NCBI GenBank assembly: GCA_045646525.1
Contig: JAZRKX010000002.1
Span: 1 to 28,910, forward strand
Direction of reading: 5' to 3'
From: RGIG8748 sp045646525
GTDB taxonomy: Bacteria > Bacillota > Clostridia > UMGS1810
Length of the DNA stretch: 28,910 nt
The translations under genes and the position numbers were made by a program. Shown here piece after piece: positions 13,855 through 22,419 of this stretch (position 1 is its first letter; each line of letters begins with the position of its first letter). A model generated the notes under the pieces. That model was not told the origin of the DNA, searched no databases, and was given only the letters and a program-made list of their open reading frames with translations.

Positions 13855-14643
13855 TTAGATAACTTTTATTATTTTCTTTGGACAGGCTTCCGAGCAAATA
13901 CCGCAGTTTGTACATTTGGAAAAATCTATTACTGCAAGATTGTTTTCTACATGTATTGCATCATGCTCGCATTTCTTTTCGCAGATTTTGCATCCTATAC
14001 AGCCTGTAGTGCAATAGTTTTTAACAAGAGCACCCTTATCGGTGGAAGAGCAAGATACATACACTCTGCTCTTCTTGGGTACAAGCTCGATTATGTTCTT
14101 GGGACATGCGGCAACGCATCTTGCACAGCCTGCGCATTTTTCGTCATCTATGTGAGCTATGCCGTTTTCTATGCTTATAGCACCGAATTCGCATGCCGCC
14201 ATACAGGTGCCAAAGCCCATGCAACCGTACTGGCAGCTCTTGGGTCCGCCGTTTAACTGCATTGCAGTAAAGCAATCGTCTATTCCTGTAAAGTCATATC
14301 TGTTTACACAGTTTTTGCTTGTTCCCGAGCATTTGAGCCTTGCGGTTTTCTTTTCTACCGCTTTTGCCTCTATGCCCATAATCTTACATATGTATGAGTT
14401 CTTTTCGTCTGTCATGAGGTTACATTTTGCAGCACTTTCGCCATCTTTTACTATGGCTTCGGCAAGGGCAGCGCAACCTGCATATCCGCAGCCGCCGCAG
14501 TTTGCACCAGGCAGACACTCGCAGATTATATCTATCCTCTCGTCCTTTTCCACTTTAAACACTATCGAAGCAAAGGCAAGGAGTGCACCGAAGAAAAGAC
14601 CTATGGCACCTATACAAAGTGCAGGTATTAAAATATCTGTCAT
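13855..14643 (-). CDS. rnfB: Rnf complex subunit B, polyferredoxin
   Basis: 262 residues. Residues 5-29 are a transmembrane anchor. A [4Fe-4S] motif follows in CECLPGANCGGCGYAGC (41-57). The C-terminal half holds four ferredoxin-like cysteine sets: CQYGCMGFGTCMAAC, CAGCARCVAACP, CIGCKICEKKC and CTNCGICSEACP. RnfB is the entry point for electrons from reduced ferredoxin at the cytoplasmic face. It is the last gene of the rnfCDGEAB cluster, as is usual in Clostridia, with a strong ribosome binding site (AAGGAGG) and a 17-base gap from rnfA. A bidirectional terminator follows. Confidence 0.95.
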   Translation of the reverse strand: MTDILIPALCIGAIGLFFGALLAFASIVFKVEKDERIDIICECLPGANCGGCGYAGCAALAEAIVKDGESAAKCNLMTDEKNSYICKIMGIEAKAVEKKTARLKCSGTSKNCVNRYDFTGIDDCFTAMQLNGGPKSCQYGCMGFGTCMAACEFGAISIENGIAHIDDEKCAGCARCVAACPKNIIELVPKKSRVYVSCSSTDKGALVKNYCTTGCIGCKICEKKCEHDAIHVENNLAVIDFSKCTNCGICSEACPKKIIKVI

Positions 14644-14660
14644 AAGTTATGCCTCCTTTT

Positions 14661-15245
14661 TTAAAATGAGAGTCCCTGGAATCCCAGGAAAGCCATCGCT
14701 ATAAGACCTGCGGTAATAAGAGCTATGGGGAAACCTTTAAGTGCTTTGGGTATATCGGCGGTTTCAAGTCTCTCCCTTACACCTGCAAACAGAACAATGG
14801 CAAGAGTAAAGCCCAGAGCAGCACTAAATGCATACCAGACAGATTCTATAAGGTTGTAGCCTCTTTCAACATTGAGCAGGGTTACACCAAGCACCGCGCA
14901 GTTTGTCGTAATAAGCGGCAGATATATGCCAAGCGAATTATAAAGCGCAGGCAAGGTCTTTGCCACAAACATCTCCACAAACTGTACCAGCGCGGCGATA
15001 AGCAGTATAAAAGATAATGTCTGCAGATATTCCACGCCAAGCGGAACGAGAATGTAGTTGTATACAAGATTGGTAAGCGCGGCGGCAAGCACCATTACAA
15101 AGGTAACCGCCATACCCATACCAAGGGCGGTGTTGGTCTTTTTGGAAACTCCGAGGAAGGGACAAATTCCGTAGAATTTTACAAGAACAAAGTTTTCAAC
15201 AAGTATTGCCGCAACGGACAATTCTATAAAATGTGCAAAATTCAT
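14661..15245 (-). CDS. rnfA: Rnf complex subunit A
   Basis: 194 residues with six transmembrane segments, the standard RnfA/NqrE size. The signatures are ILVENFVLVKFYGICPFLGV near the N terminus and LPLITTNCAVLGVTLLN in the middle; these hold the half-membrane cysteines that in RnfA and RnfE bind an intramembrane iron-sulfur cluster. It forms an inverted-topology pair with RnfE. Its ATG overlaps the rnfE stop by one base (TAATG), implying translational coupling. Confidence 0.95.
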   Translation of the reverse strand: MNFAHFIELSVAAILVENFVLVKFYGICPFLGVSKKTNTALGMGMAVTFVMVLAAALTNLVYNYILVPLGVEYLQTLSFILLIAALVQFVEMFVAKTLPALYNSLGIYLPLITTNCAVLGVTLLNVERGYNLIESVWYAFSAALGFTLAIVLFAGVRERLETADIPKALKGFPIALITAGLIAMAFLGFQGLSF

Positions 15246-15856
15246 TATTTATCCGCCCCCTTACTCTTTTTTGACTTAATTACATTCATTACGGCAAGCA
15301 CTGTGCCAAGCACAATAAATGCACCCGGAGGAAGTATAAACATTATAGCAGGCTCATACATGCCGCCAAATATATCTATGCCAAGCAGAGTTCCTGCACC
15401 GAGAATTTCTCTTACAGTACCCAGCACACTTAATCCGAGTGTAAATCCAAGACCCATACCTAGACCGTCCATTGCGGAGGGGATGGGGGAGTTCTTGGAA
15501 GCATAGCTTTCAGCTCTTGCAAGGATAATGCAGTTTACAACTATAAGAGGAATAAAAAGTCCGAGAGCTTCCGATATAGAGGGAAGATATGCTTTTAGAA
15601 GCATTTCGATTATACTTACAAATGCCGCTATTATTACTATGTAGGAAGCTATTCGTATTTTGGACGGTACAAGCTTTCGTACCAGTGATATTACAAGGTT
15701 GGAGCATACAAGTACAAATGTTGCCGAAAGTCCCATGCCGATTGCATTTATAAGAGAGGTGGTTACGGCAAGAGTGGGGCACATACCAAGAAGCTGTACA
15801 AAGGTGGGGTTTTCGTCTATAAGTCCGTTTTTAAAGGCTTTTAAAGATGTATTCAT
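15245..15856 (-). CDS. rnfE: Rnf complex subunit E
   Basis: 203 residues with six membrane segments, homologous to RnfA but inverted. FVQLLGMCPTLAVTTSLINA and FIPLIVVNCIILARAESYAS carry the conserved Cys residues expected to ligate the intramembrane [2Fe-2S] cluster. The gene starts directly after the rnfG stop, with GGGAGGG inside rnfG as its ribosome binding site. It is part of the electron path through the membrane. Confidence 0.95.
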   Translation of the reverse strand: MNTSLKAFKNGLIDENPTFVQLLGMCPTLAVTTSLINAIGMGLSATFVLVCSNLVISLVRKLVPSKIRIASYIVIIAAFVSIIEMLLKAYLPSISEALGLFIPLIVVNCIILARAESYASKNSPIPSAMDGLGMGLGFTLGLSVLGTVREILGAGTLLGIDIFGGMYEPAIMFILPPGAFIVLGTVLAVMNVIKSKKSKGADK

Positions 15857-16420
15857 TTATTTGCCCTCCCTTTCCATAAGCTCTTTAGACGCATTAAGTG
15901 CACTGTTTACACCCTGCGATACTGCCTTGGATGTGATTGTAGCTCCGCTTATTGCGTTTATTTCGTTGCCCTTGGCGTTGCCTGTTTTTACTACCGAAAT
16001 CTCACCGTCTTTGCCTGTATACTGCGAAATCCAGTTTTCATCGGTTGCTTTTGCACCGAGACCGGGTGTTTCTGTAAGGCTTGTGATTTTAACTCCGCTT
16101 ACTTTTCCGCTTGCTTCTATACCTACCATTATGGTTATCTTGCCGCCAAAGCCTGCGGGCTCTGTTTTGAAGCAATAGCCTACGGTGTTTCCGTCCTTGT
16201 CCTTACCTATGTATGCTTCTGTTACGCCCTTTGCATCTGCCTCTTCAAATGTGTATGCAACGGGGAGAACATCGGTTTTAGCTTTGTTTTCCGCTTCTTT
16301 TTTAAGAAGAGCTATTCTGTCTTCGGTAAGTGCATTGCACAGTACAAGCAGAAGAGTGCATATAAAAGATATTGCAAATAGTATTGCGGCAAGCTTTAAA
16401 ATGAATTTTGAATTTTTCAT
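15857..16420 (-). CDS. rnfG: Rnf complex subunit G, FMN-binding
   Basis: 187 residues. Residues 7-29 are the single N-terminal membrane anchor; the remainder is an extracytoplasmic FMN-binding domain. The flavinylation motif is SGATITS at 158-164, with Thr161 expected to carry FMN through a phosphoester bond (attached by ApbE, which is not encoded in this window). LTETPGLGAKA is also conserved. The start overlaps the end of rnfD by 4 bases. Confidence 0.95.
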   Translation of the reverse strand: MKNSKFILKLAAILFAISFICTLLLVLCNALTEDRIALLKKEAENKAKTDVLPVAYTFEEADAKGVTEAYIGKDKDGNTVGYCFKTEPAGFGGKITIMVGIEASGKVSGVKITSLTETPGLGAKATDENWISQYTGKDGEISVVKTGNAKGNEINAISGATITSKAVSQGVNSALNASKELMEREGK

Positions 16421-17358
16421 TTGGATTTCACCGCCTTACCGAATGTTTTTGGAACTACTGTCTTATCTATAAGAGGTGTTACTATGTTCATTATGAGTAT
16501 ACCGTAGGTTACACCCTCGGGATATCCGCCGTAAATTCTTATAACTCCCGTTATAATTCCGGCACCGAATGCATATATAATCTGACCCTTTGCAGTAAGA
16601 GGACTTGTGGTGTAGTCGGTAGCCATAAAGAATGCACCGAGCATTGCACCGCCCGAAAGTATGGTAAAAAGGAAATCGCCCTGGAAGAAACCGTGGGGAT
16701 TGAATATAAATCCGAATATACCAAGTGTTACAAGGTAGGTTAGGGGTATTGTGGCTGTTATTACCTTGCGGGCAATAAGATATATACCGCCTATAAGCAG
16801 AAGAAATGCCGAAACCTCGCCTATGCTTCCCTGAAGTCCTGTTCCGAAGAAGAGGTTAAAGAGGTTTGGAAGATTTGTTCTTCCTTCCTTAAGCATTGCA
16901 AGGGGAGTTGCACCTGTAAGACCGTCTATTGTCCAGTCAGTCATTGCAACAGGCCACGATGCCAGAAGAAACGCTCTTGCTGCAAGGGCAGGGTTCACAA
17001 TGTTCTGACCAAGTCCGCCAAAGAAGCATTTTACTATTATTATAGCAAATACTCCGCCTGCAACAGGTATGTACACGGGTACACTTACAGGAAGACTCAT
17101 AGCAAGAAGAAGACCTGTAACCACGGCACTTAAATCATTTATGGAATTATCCTTGCCGCACGCTCTGTTCCATATGTACTCACTTGCAACACAGCTTGCA
17201 ACTGCAAGTGCGGTTACAAAAAGGCTTCTTACTCCGAAGAAATACACCGAGCCTATAAGAGCAGGGATAAGCGCTATTATTACATCGCGCATTGTGGTGG
17301 ATATGTATCTGTCCTTTCGTATATGCGGTGCGTAGGACACGCTCAAATTTTCACTCAT
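16417..17358 (-). CDS. rnfD: Rnf complex subunit D, FMN-binding membrane protein
   Basis: 313 residues with about nine to ten transmembrane segments. The flavinylation motif is DGLTGATPLA at 145-154, with Thr151 as the expected FMN attachment residue. GGLGQNIVNPALAARAFLL is a hallmark of RnfD/NqrB. It forms part of the ion-translocating core (Na+ or H+). It sits between rnfC (11-base gap) and rnfG (4-base overlap), with GGTG upstream of the ATG. Confidence 0.95.
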   Translation of the reverse strand: MSENLSVSYAPHIRKDRYISTTMRDVIIALIPALIGSVYFFGVRSLFVTALAVASCVASEYIWNRACGKDNSINDLSAVVTGLLLAMSLPVSVPVYIPVAGGVFAIIIVKCFFGGLGQNIVNPALAARAFLLASWPVAMTDWTIDGLTGATPLAMLKEGRTNLPNLFNLFFGTGLQGSIGEVSAFLLLIGGIYLIARKVITATIPLTYLVTLGIFGFIFNPHGFFQGDFLFTILSGGAMLGAFFMATDYTTSPLTAKGQIIYAFGAGIITGVIRIYGGYPEGVTYGILIMNIVTPLIDKTVVPKTFGKAVKSK

Positions 17359-17369
17359 TGTAATTCACC

Positions 17370-18683
17370 TCACTGTTTGTGCCTTAGCTTGATTTTGGCT
17401 GTCTTTATGTTCTGTGTTATGGGCTGTCGGCTAGGGCATGTGTACGAGCATATGCCGCATTCTATGCAGTCCATTATATTAAGCTTTTGGAGCTTTTCAA
17501 AGTCGTTTATCTTTATGTAGCTGTTAAGAAGAGCAGGCATGAGCTTCATGGGGCATGCAGCTATACATTTGCCGCACTTTACACAGTTTACGGTTTTATT
17601 TGTATCAAGCTCCTCCTCGGTAAATGCCAGAATTGCCGAAGTTCCCTTTATGGCGGGAACACTAAGGTCATATAGCGCTGTTCCCATCATGGGACCGCCC
17701 ATTATTACTTTTTTCGCCTTTTCAAAATCACAGTTTGCCGCCATAAGAACAAACTCAAGCGGTGTGCCTGTACGTACGCGGAAGTTGGAGGGTTTTCTTA
17801 CTGCGCTTCCCGATACTGTAACAATTCTTGAAATAACGGGTTTTCTGCGGAATAGGGCATTGTACACGGCTATGCAGGAGTCTATGTTGTTTACTACCAC
17901 TCCCACATCCGCAGGTAGCTTGCCGCTCGGAACCTCTCTGTTTGTTACCGCTTTTATAAGGTGCTTTTCACTTCCCTGAGGATACTTGGTTTTAAGCACA
18001 GCAATCTCTGTATCGGGGTAGCTTGGAGCAAGGTTTTGCATAGCGCTTATTGCTTCGGGCTTGTTGTTTTCTATACCTATTACGCATCTGGAAACGTCAA
18101 GAATGTTCTTTATCATCTCTGCACCCTTAAATATGAGCGCAGGGGTTTCCAGCATTAGCCTGTAGTCGCTTGTAAGGTATGGCTCACATTCCGAACCGTT
18201 TATTATAAGGGTATCTATTTTTTTATCGGGGGGAGGATTCAGCTTGATATGAGTGGGGAATGTAGCTCCGCCGAGACCTACAATACCCGCTTCGCGTATG
18301 ATTGCAAGCTTTTCCTCTCTTGTGAGGGTATCTGTATCTTCGCGTTCATATACATCGGGATAGTATTCATCCTTGAAATCGTTTTCCACAACCACACTCA
18401 TAACCATTCTTCCGTTGGGGTGGAGTCTTGGCTCAATGTGTGTTACGGTTCCCGAAACAGAGGAGTGTATGGGCGCCGATACAAAGGCATCGCTGTCGCC
18501 GATTTTCTGACCCATGTATACTCTGTCGCCCACATTAACGGTAGGGGTACAGGGAGCGCCTATGTGCTGCTGCATGGGATATATCATTGTTTGTGGCGGT
18601 GTAAGTCTTACTATGGCACAATTTGCAGTTTCGCTTTTGTGGTCATTCGGATGAAGACCGCCTTTAAAGGTAAGATTTTTCAA
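17370..18683 (-). CDS. rnfC: Rnf complex subunit C, NADH-binding
   Basis: 437 residues, starting at TTG 18683 with CAGGTG upstream. The N terminus (FKGGLHPNDHK) and the barrel-sandwich segment (VSAPIHSSVSGTVTHIE) are typical of RnfC. GIVGLGGATFPTHIKL begins the Nuo51/NqrF-like FMN/NADH-binding domain, continued by IINGSECEPYLTSDYRLM. Two [4Fe-4S] motifs, CVKCGKCIAACP and CIECGICSYTCP, lie near the C terminus. It is a peripheral cytoplasmic subunit where NAD+ is reduced. The start lies only 18 bases after the nicotinate phosphoribosyltransferase stop, and I see no promoter between them. Confidence 0.95.
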   Translation of the reverse strand: MKNLTFKGGLHPNDHKSETANCAIVRLTPPQTMIYPMQQHIGAPCTPTVNVGDRVYMGQKIGDSDAFVSAPIHSSVSGTVTHIEPRLHPNGRMVMSVVVENDFKDEYYPDVYEREDTDTLTREEKLAIIREAGIVGLGGATFPTHIKLNPPPDKKIDTLIINGSECEPYLTSDYRLMLETPALIFKGAEMIKNILDVSRCVIGIENNKPEAISAMQNLAPSYPDTEIAVLKTKYPQGSEKHLIKAVTNREVPSGKLPADVGVVVNNIDSCIAVYNALFRRKPVISRIVTVSGSAVRKPSNFRVRTGTPLEFVLMAANCDFEKAKKVIMGGPMMGTALYDLSVPAIKGTSAILAFTEEELDTNKTVNCVKCGKCIAACPMKLMPALLNSYIKINDFEKLQKLNIMDCIECGICSYTCPSRQPITQNIKTAKIKLRHKQ

Positions 18684-18701
18684 GCGTTAGCACCTGCTTT
18701 C

Positions 18702-20147
18702 TTAATTTTTGTGTTTGCTTAAGAGATTTTGTTTTATATCCCAAAGCTTCTTGGATAAATCCACATAGTATGTGTGAGGGTTTTCAAATCTTTTTACTTC
18801 GTTCCATATACCGTCAATCTGCTTTGCACAGTATGTCCGTATCTCATCGATGTGGGGGCAATTATATACAAGCTCGCCGTTTTTAAAAAGCGGTACGAGA
18901 AGTTCTCTTGCATAGTAGTTGGTAATGGTTTTCCTTTTCCATGTGTGCTCCGGGTCGAATATTTCATAATCCGAGCCGTCGGGAATACTCTCGTCATTTA
19001 GGAGTATAAGGTCTGCAATGGCTTTGTCATTGTCCTTGGAGTAGAAACGGACAAGCTTTTTGTTGCAGGGGTTTGTAATCTTCGCCGCGTTTTCGCTAAG
19101 CTTTATTTTGGGGATTTCGTTTCCGTCTTCGCCATACACACATGTAAGCTTATATACACCGCCGAATACGGGTTCGCTTCTTGAGGTAATAAGTCTTTCG
19201 CCTACACCGAAAGAATCTATCTTTGCGTCCTGATGTATGAGGTCTCTTATTATATATTCATCGAGCGAGTTGGAAGCAACTATCTTTACATCGCATAGCC
19301 CCTCGCTGTCGAGAATTTTTCTCACTTTGGATGAGAGGTAGGCTATATCTCCGCTGTCTATACGCACTCCGGCGGGCTTGTGCCCGTTTGGTATGAGATA
19401 CTCTTTAAACACCTTTATCGCATTGGGAAGTCCTGAATTCAGTACATTGTATGTGTCTATAAGCAGGGTGCAGGAGTCGGGGTATGTCTTGGCATATGCC
19501 AGAAACGCCTCATATTCCGAGTCGAACATCTGTACCCAGCTGTGTGCCATGGTGCCAAGCGCAGGTATGGAAAACTTCTGGTCGGCAAGGGTGCAGGCAG
19601 TACCTATACATCCTGCAATATATGCCGCCCTTGCACCGTTTACGGCGCCTGTGCTTCCCTGAGCGCGTCTGGAGCCGAATTCCATAACGGCGCGTCCCTT
19701 GGAGGCTCTTACTATTCTGTTTGCCTTGGTGGCAATAAGGCACTGATGGTTTATTGTAATAAGAAGCATGGTTTCTATAAGCTGTGCTTCTATTATAGGA
19801 CCTATTACCTTAACGATTGGCTCACCGGGGAATATGGGAGTTCCCTCGGGAACTGCATATACATCGCAGGAGAATTTAAAGTTTCTGAGATAATCAAGAA
19901 ATTCCTCCGAGAAAAGATTTCTTGATTCAAGATATTTTATATCCTCGTCTGAAAAAGAGAGGTTTTTGATATAATCCACAAGCTGCTCTACACCTGCCAT
20001 TATGGCAAAGCCTCCGCCGTCGGGAATTTTGCGGAAGAACATGTCAAAGCAAGCTCTTTTATCCTTGAAACCGTGCTCAAAATATCCGTTGGACATTGTA
20101 AGCTCATAAAAATCCATAAGCATTGTAAGATTTTCTTTGAAATTCAT
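18702..20147 (-). CDS. pncB: Nicotinate phosphoribosyltransferase
   Basis: 481 residues from ATG 20147, chosen because GGGAGG lies 7 bases upstream; the open frame extends to 20339 but runs into the upstream gene. The N terminus (LTMLMDFYELTMSNGYFEHG) is highly typical. MEFGSRRAQGSTGAVNGARA, then GTMAHSWVQMFDSEYEAF with the phosphorylated His, and LLIDTYNVLNSGLPNAIKV mark the active site. It converts nicotinate, PRPP and ATP to nicotinate mononucleotide, the first step of Preiss-Handler NAD salvage. Its 18-base distance from rnfC suggests co-transcription with the NAD-reducing Rnf complex. Confidence 0.95.
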   Translation of the reverse strand: MNFKENLTMLMDFYELTMSNGYFEHGFKDKRACFDMFFRKIPDGGGFAIMAGVEQLVDYIKNLSFSDEDIKYLESRNLFSEEFLDYLRNFKFSCDVYAVPEGTPIFPGEPIVKVIGPIIEAQLIETMLLITINHQCLIATKANRIVRASKGRAVMEFGSRRAQGSTGAVNGARAAYIAGCIGTACTLADQKFSIPALGTMAHSWVQMFDSEYEAFLAYAKTYPDSCTLLIDTYNVLNSGLPNAIKVFKEYLIPNGHKPAGVRIDSGDIAYLSSKVRKILDSEGLCDVKIVASNSLDEYIIRDLIHQDAKIDSFGVGERLITSRSEPVFGGVYKLTCVYGEDGNEIPKIKLSENAAKITNPCNKKLVRFYSKDNDKAIADLILLNDESIPDGSDYEIFDPEHTWKRKTITNYYARELLVPLFKNGELVYNCPHIDEIRTYCAKQIDGIWNEVKRFENPHTYYVDLSKKLWDIKQNLLSKHKN

Positions 20148-20171
20148 TTGTATGCCTCCCAAAAACAAGTA

Positions 20172-20203
20172 AGAACTCTCTCGCAGGGTGCTGAGAAAGT
20201 TCT
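20172..20203 (-). promoter_or_regulatory. Hairpin between the 90-residue gene and pncB
   Basis: On the minus strand a 10-bp stem (AGAACT and TCTC pairing with GAGA and AGTTCT, one internal G-T) closes a 10-base loop, followed by TACTTGTTTTT. It may be a weak terminator or attenuator that lowers pncB-rnf read-through, or an mRNA-processing site. It does not resemble the NiaR operator or a known NAD riboswitch that I can recognise. Confidence 0.4.
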
Positions 20204-20214
20204 GTTTTACAAAA

Positions 20215-20487
20215 TTATTCGCCCATTGCTTCTTCGAGCCAATATGCGCCAATATCAAGTGCGCGGTAGAGACCCTCTCGTTCGGCTTTCTTTTCCACTC
20301 TGCCGTCTGCCATAAGCGATACCACAACTGCTGTTGCAAGCTCTAAATCCTGATAGCTCTCTGTATCAAGAATTTCTATGCACACATAGTATTTGTCTGC
20401 AATGTCGCCGTATATGACGGTGTTTCCTCTTTTTACAAGAGGTCTGTTCTTGTATATAAGGGATGTTTGTTCCTTTTTCTTAGCCAA
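20215..20487 (-). CDS. Conserved-looking small protein of unknown function
   Basis: 90 residues, starting at TTG 20487 because AGGAG lies 9 bases upstream; a TTG three codons earlier directly abuts that site and is unlikely. The N terminus is basic (MAKKKEQ). The middle (NRPLVKRGNTVIYGDIADKY, then YVCIEILDTE) alternates like beta strands, and the C-terminal half (LELATAVVVSLMADGRVEKK) is helical. No signal, membrane segment or cysteine motif is seen. It is first in a unit with pncB and rnf, and a promoter (TTTACT-17-TAGAAT) precedes it. I do not recognise a characterised family; codon use looks like that of its neighbours. Confidence 0.7.
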   Translation of the reverse strand: MAKKKEQTSLIYKNRPLVKRGNTVIYGDIADKYYVCIEILDTESYQDLELATAVVVSLMADGRVEKKAEREGLYRALDIGAYWLEEAMGE

Positions 20488-20519
20488 AAATATCAACTCC
20501 TAAATATATTAATGATATT

Positions 20520-20548
20520 ATTCTAACACATAAAATCTCAAAAGTAAA
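20520..20548 (-). promoter_or_regulatory. Promoter of the 90-residue gene-pncB-rnf unit
   Basis: On the minus strand TTTACT (20548-20543), a 17-base spacer and TAGAAT (20525-20520), about 33 bases before the TTG start. It is the only good promoter I see upstream of rnfC on this strand. Confidence 0.6.
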
Positions 20549-20623
20549 GCAATAATAATAAAAACTGCAAAAAAAACCACATAAAACAATAAAAAAGAAG
20601 AAAAAAACGGAGATTTTTCTAAC

Positions 20624-21304
20624 ATGTCTATACTTTTCATAAGAACACTCATAATATATGCCGTTGTAGTCTTGTCCTTAAGGCTTATGGGCAAGAGGCA
20701 GATAGGTCAGCTTCAGCCGTCGGAGCTTGTGGTGGCAATAATGATATCCGACCTTGCCACAATGCCCATGAGTGATGTTTCCATACCGCTTCTTTATGGT
20801 ATTGTACCCATATTTACACTTGTAATATGCGAAATGGTTCTATCGTTTATAAGTCTCAAAAGCGAGTGGATAAGGGTTATGTTAAACGGCAAGCCTCAGC
20901 TTCTTGTAAAAAACGGAAAGCTTTTAAGAAAAGAGCTTTTAACCTCGCGTATAAATACAGATGACCTCATGGAAGAATTAAGAAAGGCAGGCTACTTCAG
21001 TCTGAGCGATATAGACACCGTAATTCTGGAAACAGGCGGAACTATCTCGGTAATACCAACATCCGATGCCGCCCCTCCCACAAATAAGGATTTGAATTTA
21101 AAACCCCCAAAGCAGGAAATACCTTATATGTTCATATCTGACGGAAAGATGAGGCGAAGCGAACTTGATCGCTCGGGCAAAGACGAACAATGGCTGAGTA
21201 AAATTCTGAAAAAAAACGGCATTTCGCGTGTTAAGGATGTGTTCATACTTTCGGAGGACGGAGAGGGGAATGTTTTTGTTCAAAGAAAGGAGAATAAGAA
21301 ATGA
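20624..21304 (+). CDS. DUF421 (YetF-like) membrane protein
   Basis: 226 residues. Three hydrophobic segments occupy about residues 3-17, 35-50 and 56-80, with the family signature LRLMGKRQIGQLQPSELVVA and ISDLATMPMSD. A cytosolic domain follows (VMLNGKPQLLVKNGKLL, LRKAGYFSLSDIDTVILETG), then a variable lysine-rich tail. YetF-family proteins are widespread in Bacillota; some are spore-membrane proteins needed for germination-related traits, but a general biochemical role is not settled. The stop overlaps the next ATG by 4 bases, a DUF421-DUF4363 pairing known from Clostridia and Bacilli. GGAG lies 11 bases before the start. Confidence 0.9.
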   Translation: MSILFIRTLIIYAVVVLSLRLMGKRQIGQLQPSELVVAIMISDLATMPMSDVSIPLLYGIVPIFTLVICEMVLSFISLKSEWIRVMLNGKPQLLVKNGKLLRKELLTSRINTDDLMEELRKAGYFSLSDIDTVILETGGTISVIPTSDAAPPTNKDLNLKPPKQEIPYMFISDGKMRRSELDRSGKDEQWLSKILKKNGISRVKDVFILSEDGEGNVFVQRKENKK

Positions 21305-21654
21305 AAGATGAGATAGTATGTTGTATCATAATGATTCTTCTTGCAGGGCTTTTTGTATTCAACGGGTATATTGTTGAGGATAATACAAAAAGTATTGTAA
21401 AAGCTATAGAGGATTCCAAAAGCGATGCCAGGTCGTACGAAAAAATAAAGGATAAGTGGGAGTCGGAAAAAAAGGCACTTTTTTACCTATGCGGCCACGG
21501 TATAATACTTGAAATAGACGAAAATATAAAATTGGGATGCGAGTACATGAAGCTCGGCAACAGGAAAAAAGCGGAGTATATGTACAAAAGGGCAAGACTT
21601 CTTTTGGAAGATATGGCACAAAGGGAAAAAATTAAACTTGACAATATTTTTTGA
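21301..21654 (+). CDS. DUF4363 family membrane-anchored protein
   Basis: 117 residues with one N-terminal membrane segment (about 5-23), then an amphipathic helical extracytoplasmic part (KAIEDSKSDARSYEKIKDKW, KLGNRKKAEYMYKRARLLLE). This fits the small DUF4363 family. It overlaps the DUF421 gene by 4 bases, so the two products are probably made together and may form one complex. A promoter for ruvX lies within the last codons of this gene. The function is unknown. Confidence 0.8.
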   Translation: MKDEIVCCIIMILLAGLFVFNGYIVEDNTKSIVKAIEDSKSDARSYEKIKDKWESEKKALFYLCGHGIILEIDENIKLGCEYMKLGNRKKAEYMYKRARLLLEDMAQREKIKLDNIF

Positions 21655-21666
21655 TTGAAATATTAT
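21638..21666 (+). promoter_or_regulatory. Promoter of ruvX
   Basis: TTGACA (21638-21643), a 17-base spacer and TATTAT (21661-21666), near consensus. The -35 overlaps the 3' end of the DUF4363 gene. The start of transcription is expected about 21673. Confidence 0.8.
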
Positions 21667-21703
21667 TATATATATGCTAATATAATGATACGGAGATTAA
21701 ATC

Positions 21704-22126
21704 ATGAGAATAATGGGAATTGACTATGGTGATTCCAGAGTGGGTATAGCGCTTTGCGACCCTCTCGGCATTACTGCACAGGGGCTTACCACACTTCACA
21801 ATAAAGTCTACGATAAGATGCTTAAAAGTCTTGTGTCTCTGGTCTTAGAGCATGATGTAGACAAAATAGTTCTTGGCATGCCCAGAAATTTAAACGGAAC
21901 GCTCGGTATCCGCGCAGAGGTTACACAGTCTTTCTACGAGGATTTAAAAAAGCTTCTTCCCGATATGGAGATAGTACTGTGGGATGAACGCCTTACAACA
22001 GTAGAAGCATCGGGAATATTAAATGTTACAAACACAAGAGGCAAAGACCGCAAAAATGTCATAGACACGGTTGCGGCATCAATAATACTTCAAAGCTACT
22101 TAGATTATATCAGAAAAGGAGAATAA
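21704..22126 (+). CDS. ruvX: RuvX/YqgF-type Holliday junction resolvase or pre-16S rRNA nuclease
   Basis: 140 residues, the usual length, with an RNase H-like fold. IMGIDYGDSRVGIALCDPLG gives the first acidic residue, IVLGMPRNLNGTLG the conserved middle, LWDERLTTVEA the second acidic residue and NVIDTVAASIILQSYL the third. The family was annotated as a putative Holliday junction resolvase, and the Escherichia coli and other members process the 5' end of 16S rRNA. It is followed after 6 bases by a DUF1292 gene, the same order as yrrK-yrzB in Bacillus. Confidence 0.93.
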   Translation: MRIMGIDYGDSRVGIALCDPLGITAQGLTTLHNKVYDKMLKSLVSLVLEHDVDKIVLGMPRNLNGTLGIRAEVTQSFYEDLKKLLPDMEIVLWDERLTTVEASGILNVTNTRGKDRKNVIDTVAASIILQSYLDYIRKGE

Positions 22127-22132
22127 CTTATC

Positions 22133-22408
22133 ATGGAAGAACAGAATATCATCACTTTAACAGGAGAAAACGACGAAAAATTTGATTTTGAAATTGCAGA
22201 CTCTTTTGAACTCGAAGGAAGTAAGTATATAGCGCTTATTCCACCCGAGGACGAAGAAGCTGAGGAAGATGAGGTACTTATCATGCGAATCGAGAGCGAG
22301 GACGAGGAAGAAACCGTTCTTACTCAGATAGAAGATGATGAGGAGCTTGACAAAGCGTTTGAAATGTTCAAAGACCGTTGCGCAGACCTCTTTGACTTTG
22401 CAGACTGA
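22133..22408 (+). CDS. DUF1292 protein (YrzB-like)
   Basis: 91 residues, very acidic. The opening NIITLTGENDEKFDFEIADS with YIALIPPEDEEAEEDEVLIM and the closing DEELDKAFEMFKDRCADLF are the DUF1292 signature. Members are small beta-rich cytosolic proteins of unknown function, nearly always next to ruvX, as here. A strong AAGGAG lies in the end of ruvX. A -10-like TATAGT directly after its stop appears to belong to the following RNA gene. Confidence 0.9.
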   Translation: MEEQNIITLTGENDEKFDFEIADSFELEGSKYIALIPPEDEEAEEDEVLIMRIESEDEEETVLTQIEDDEELDKAFEMFKDRCADLFDFAD

Positions 22409-22419
22409 TATAGTACGAC

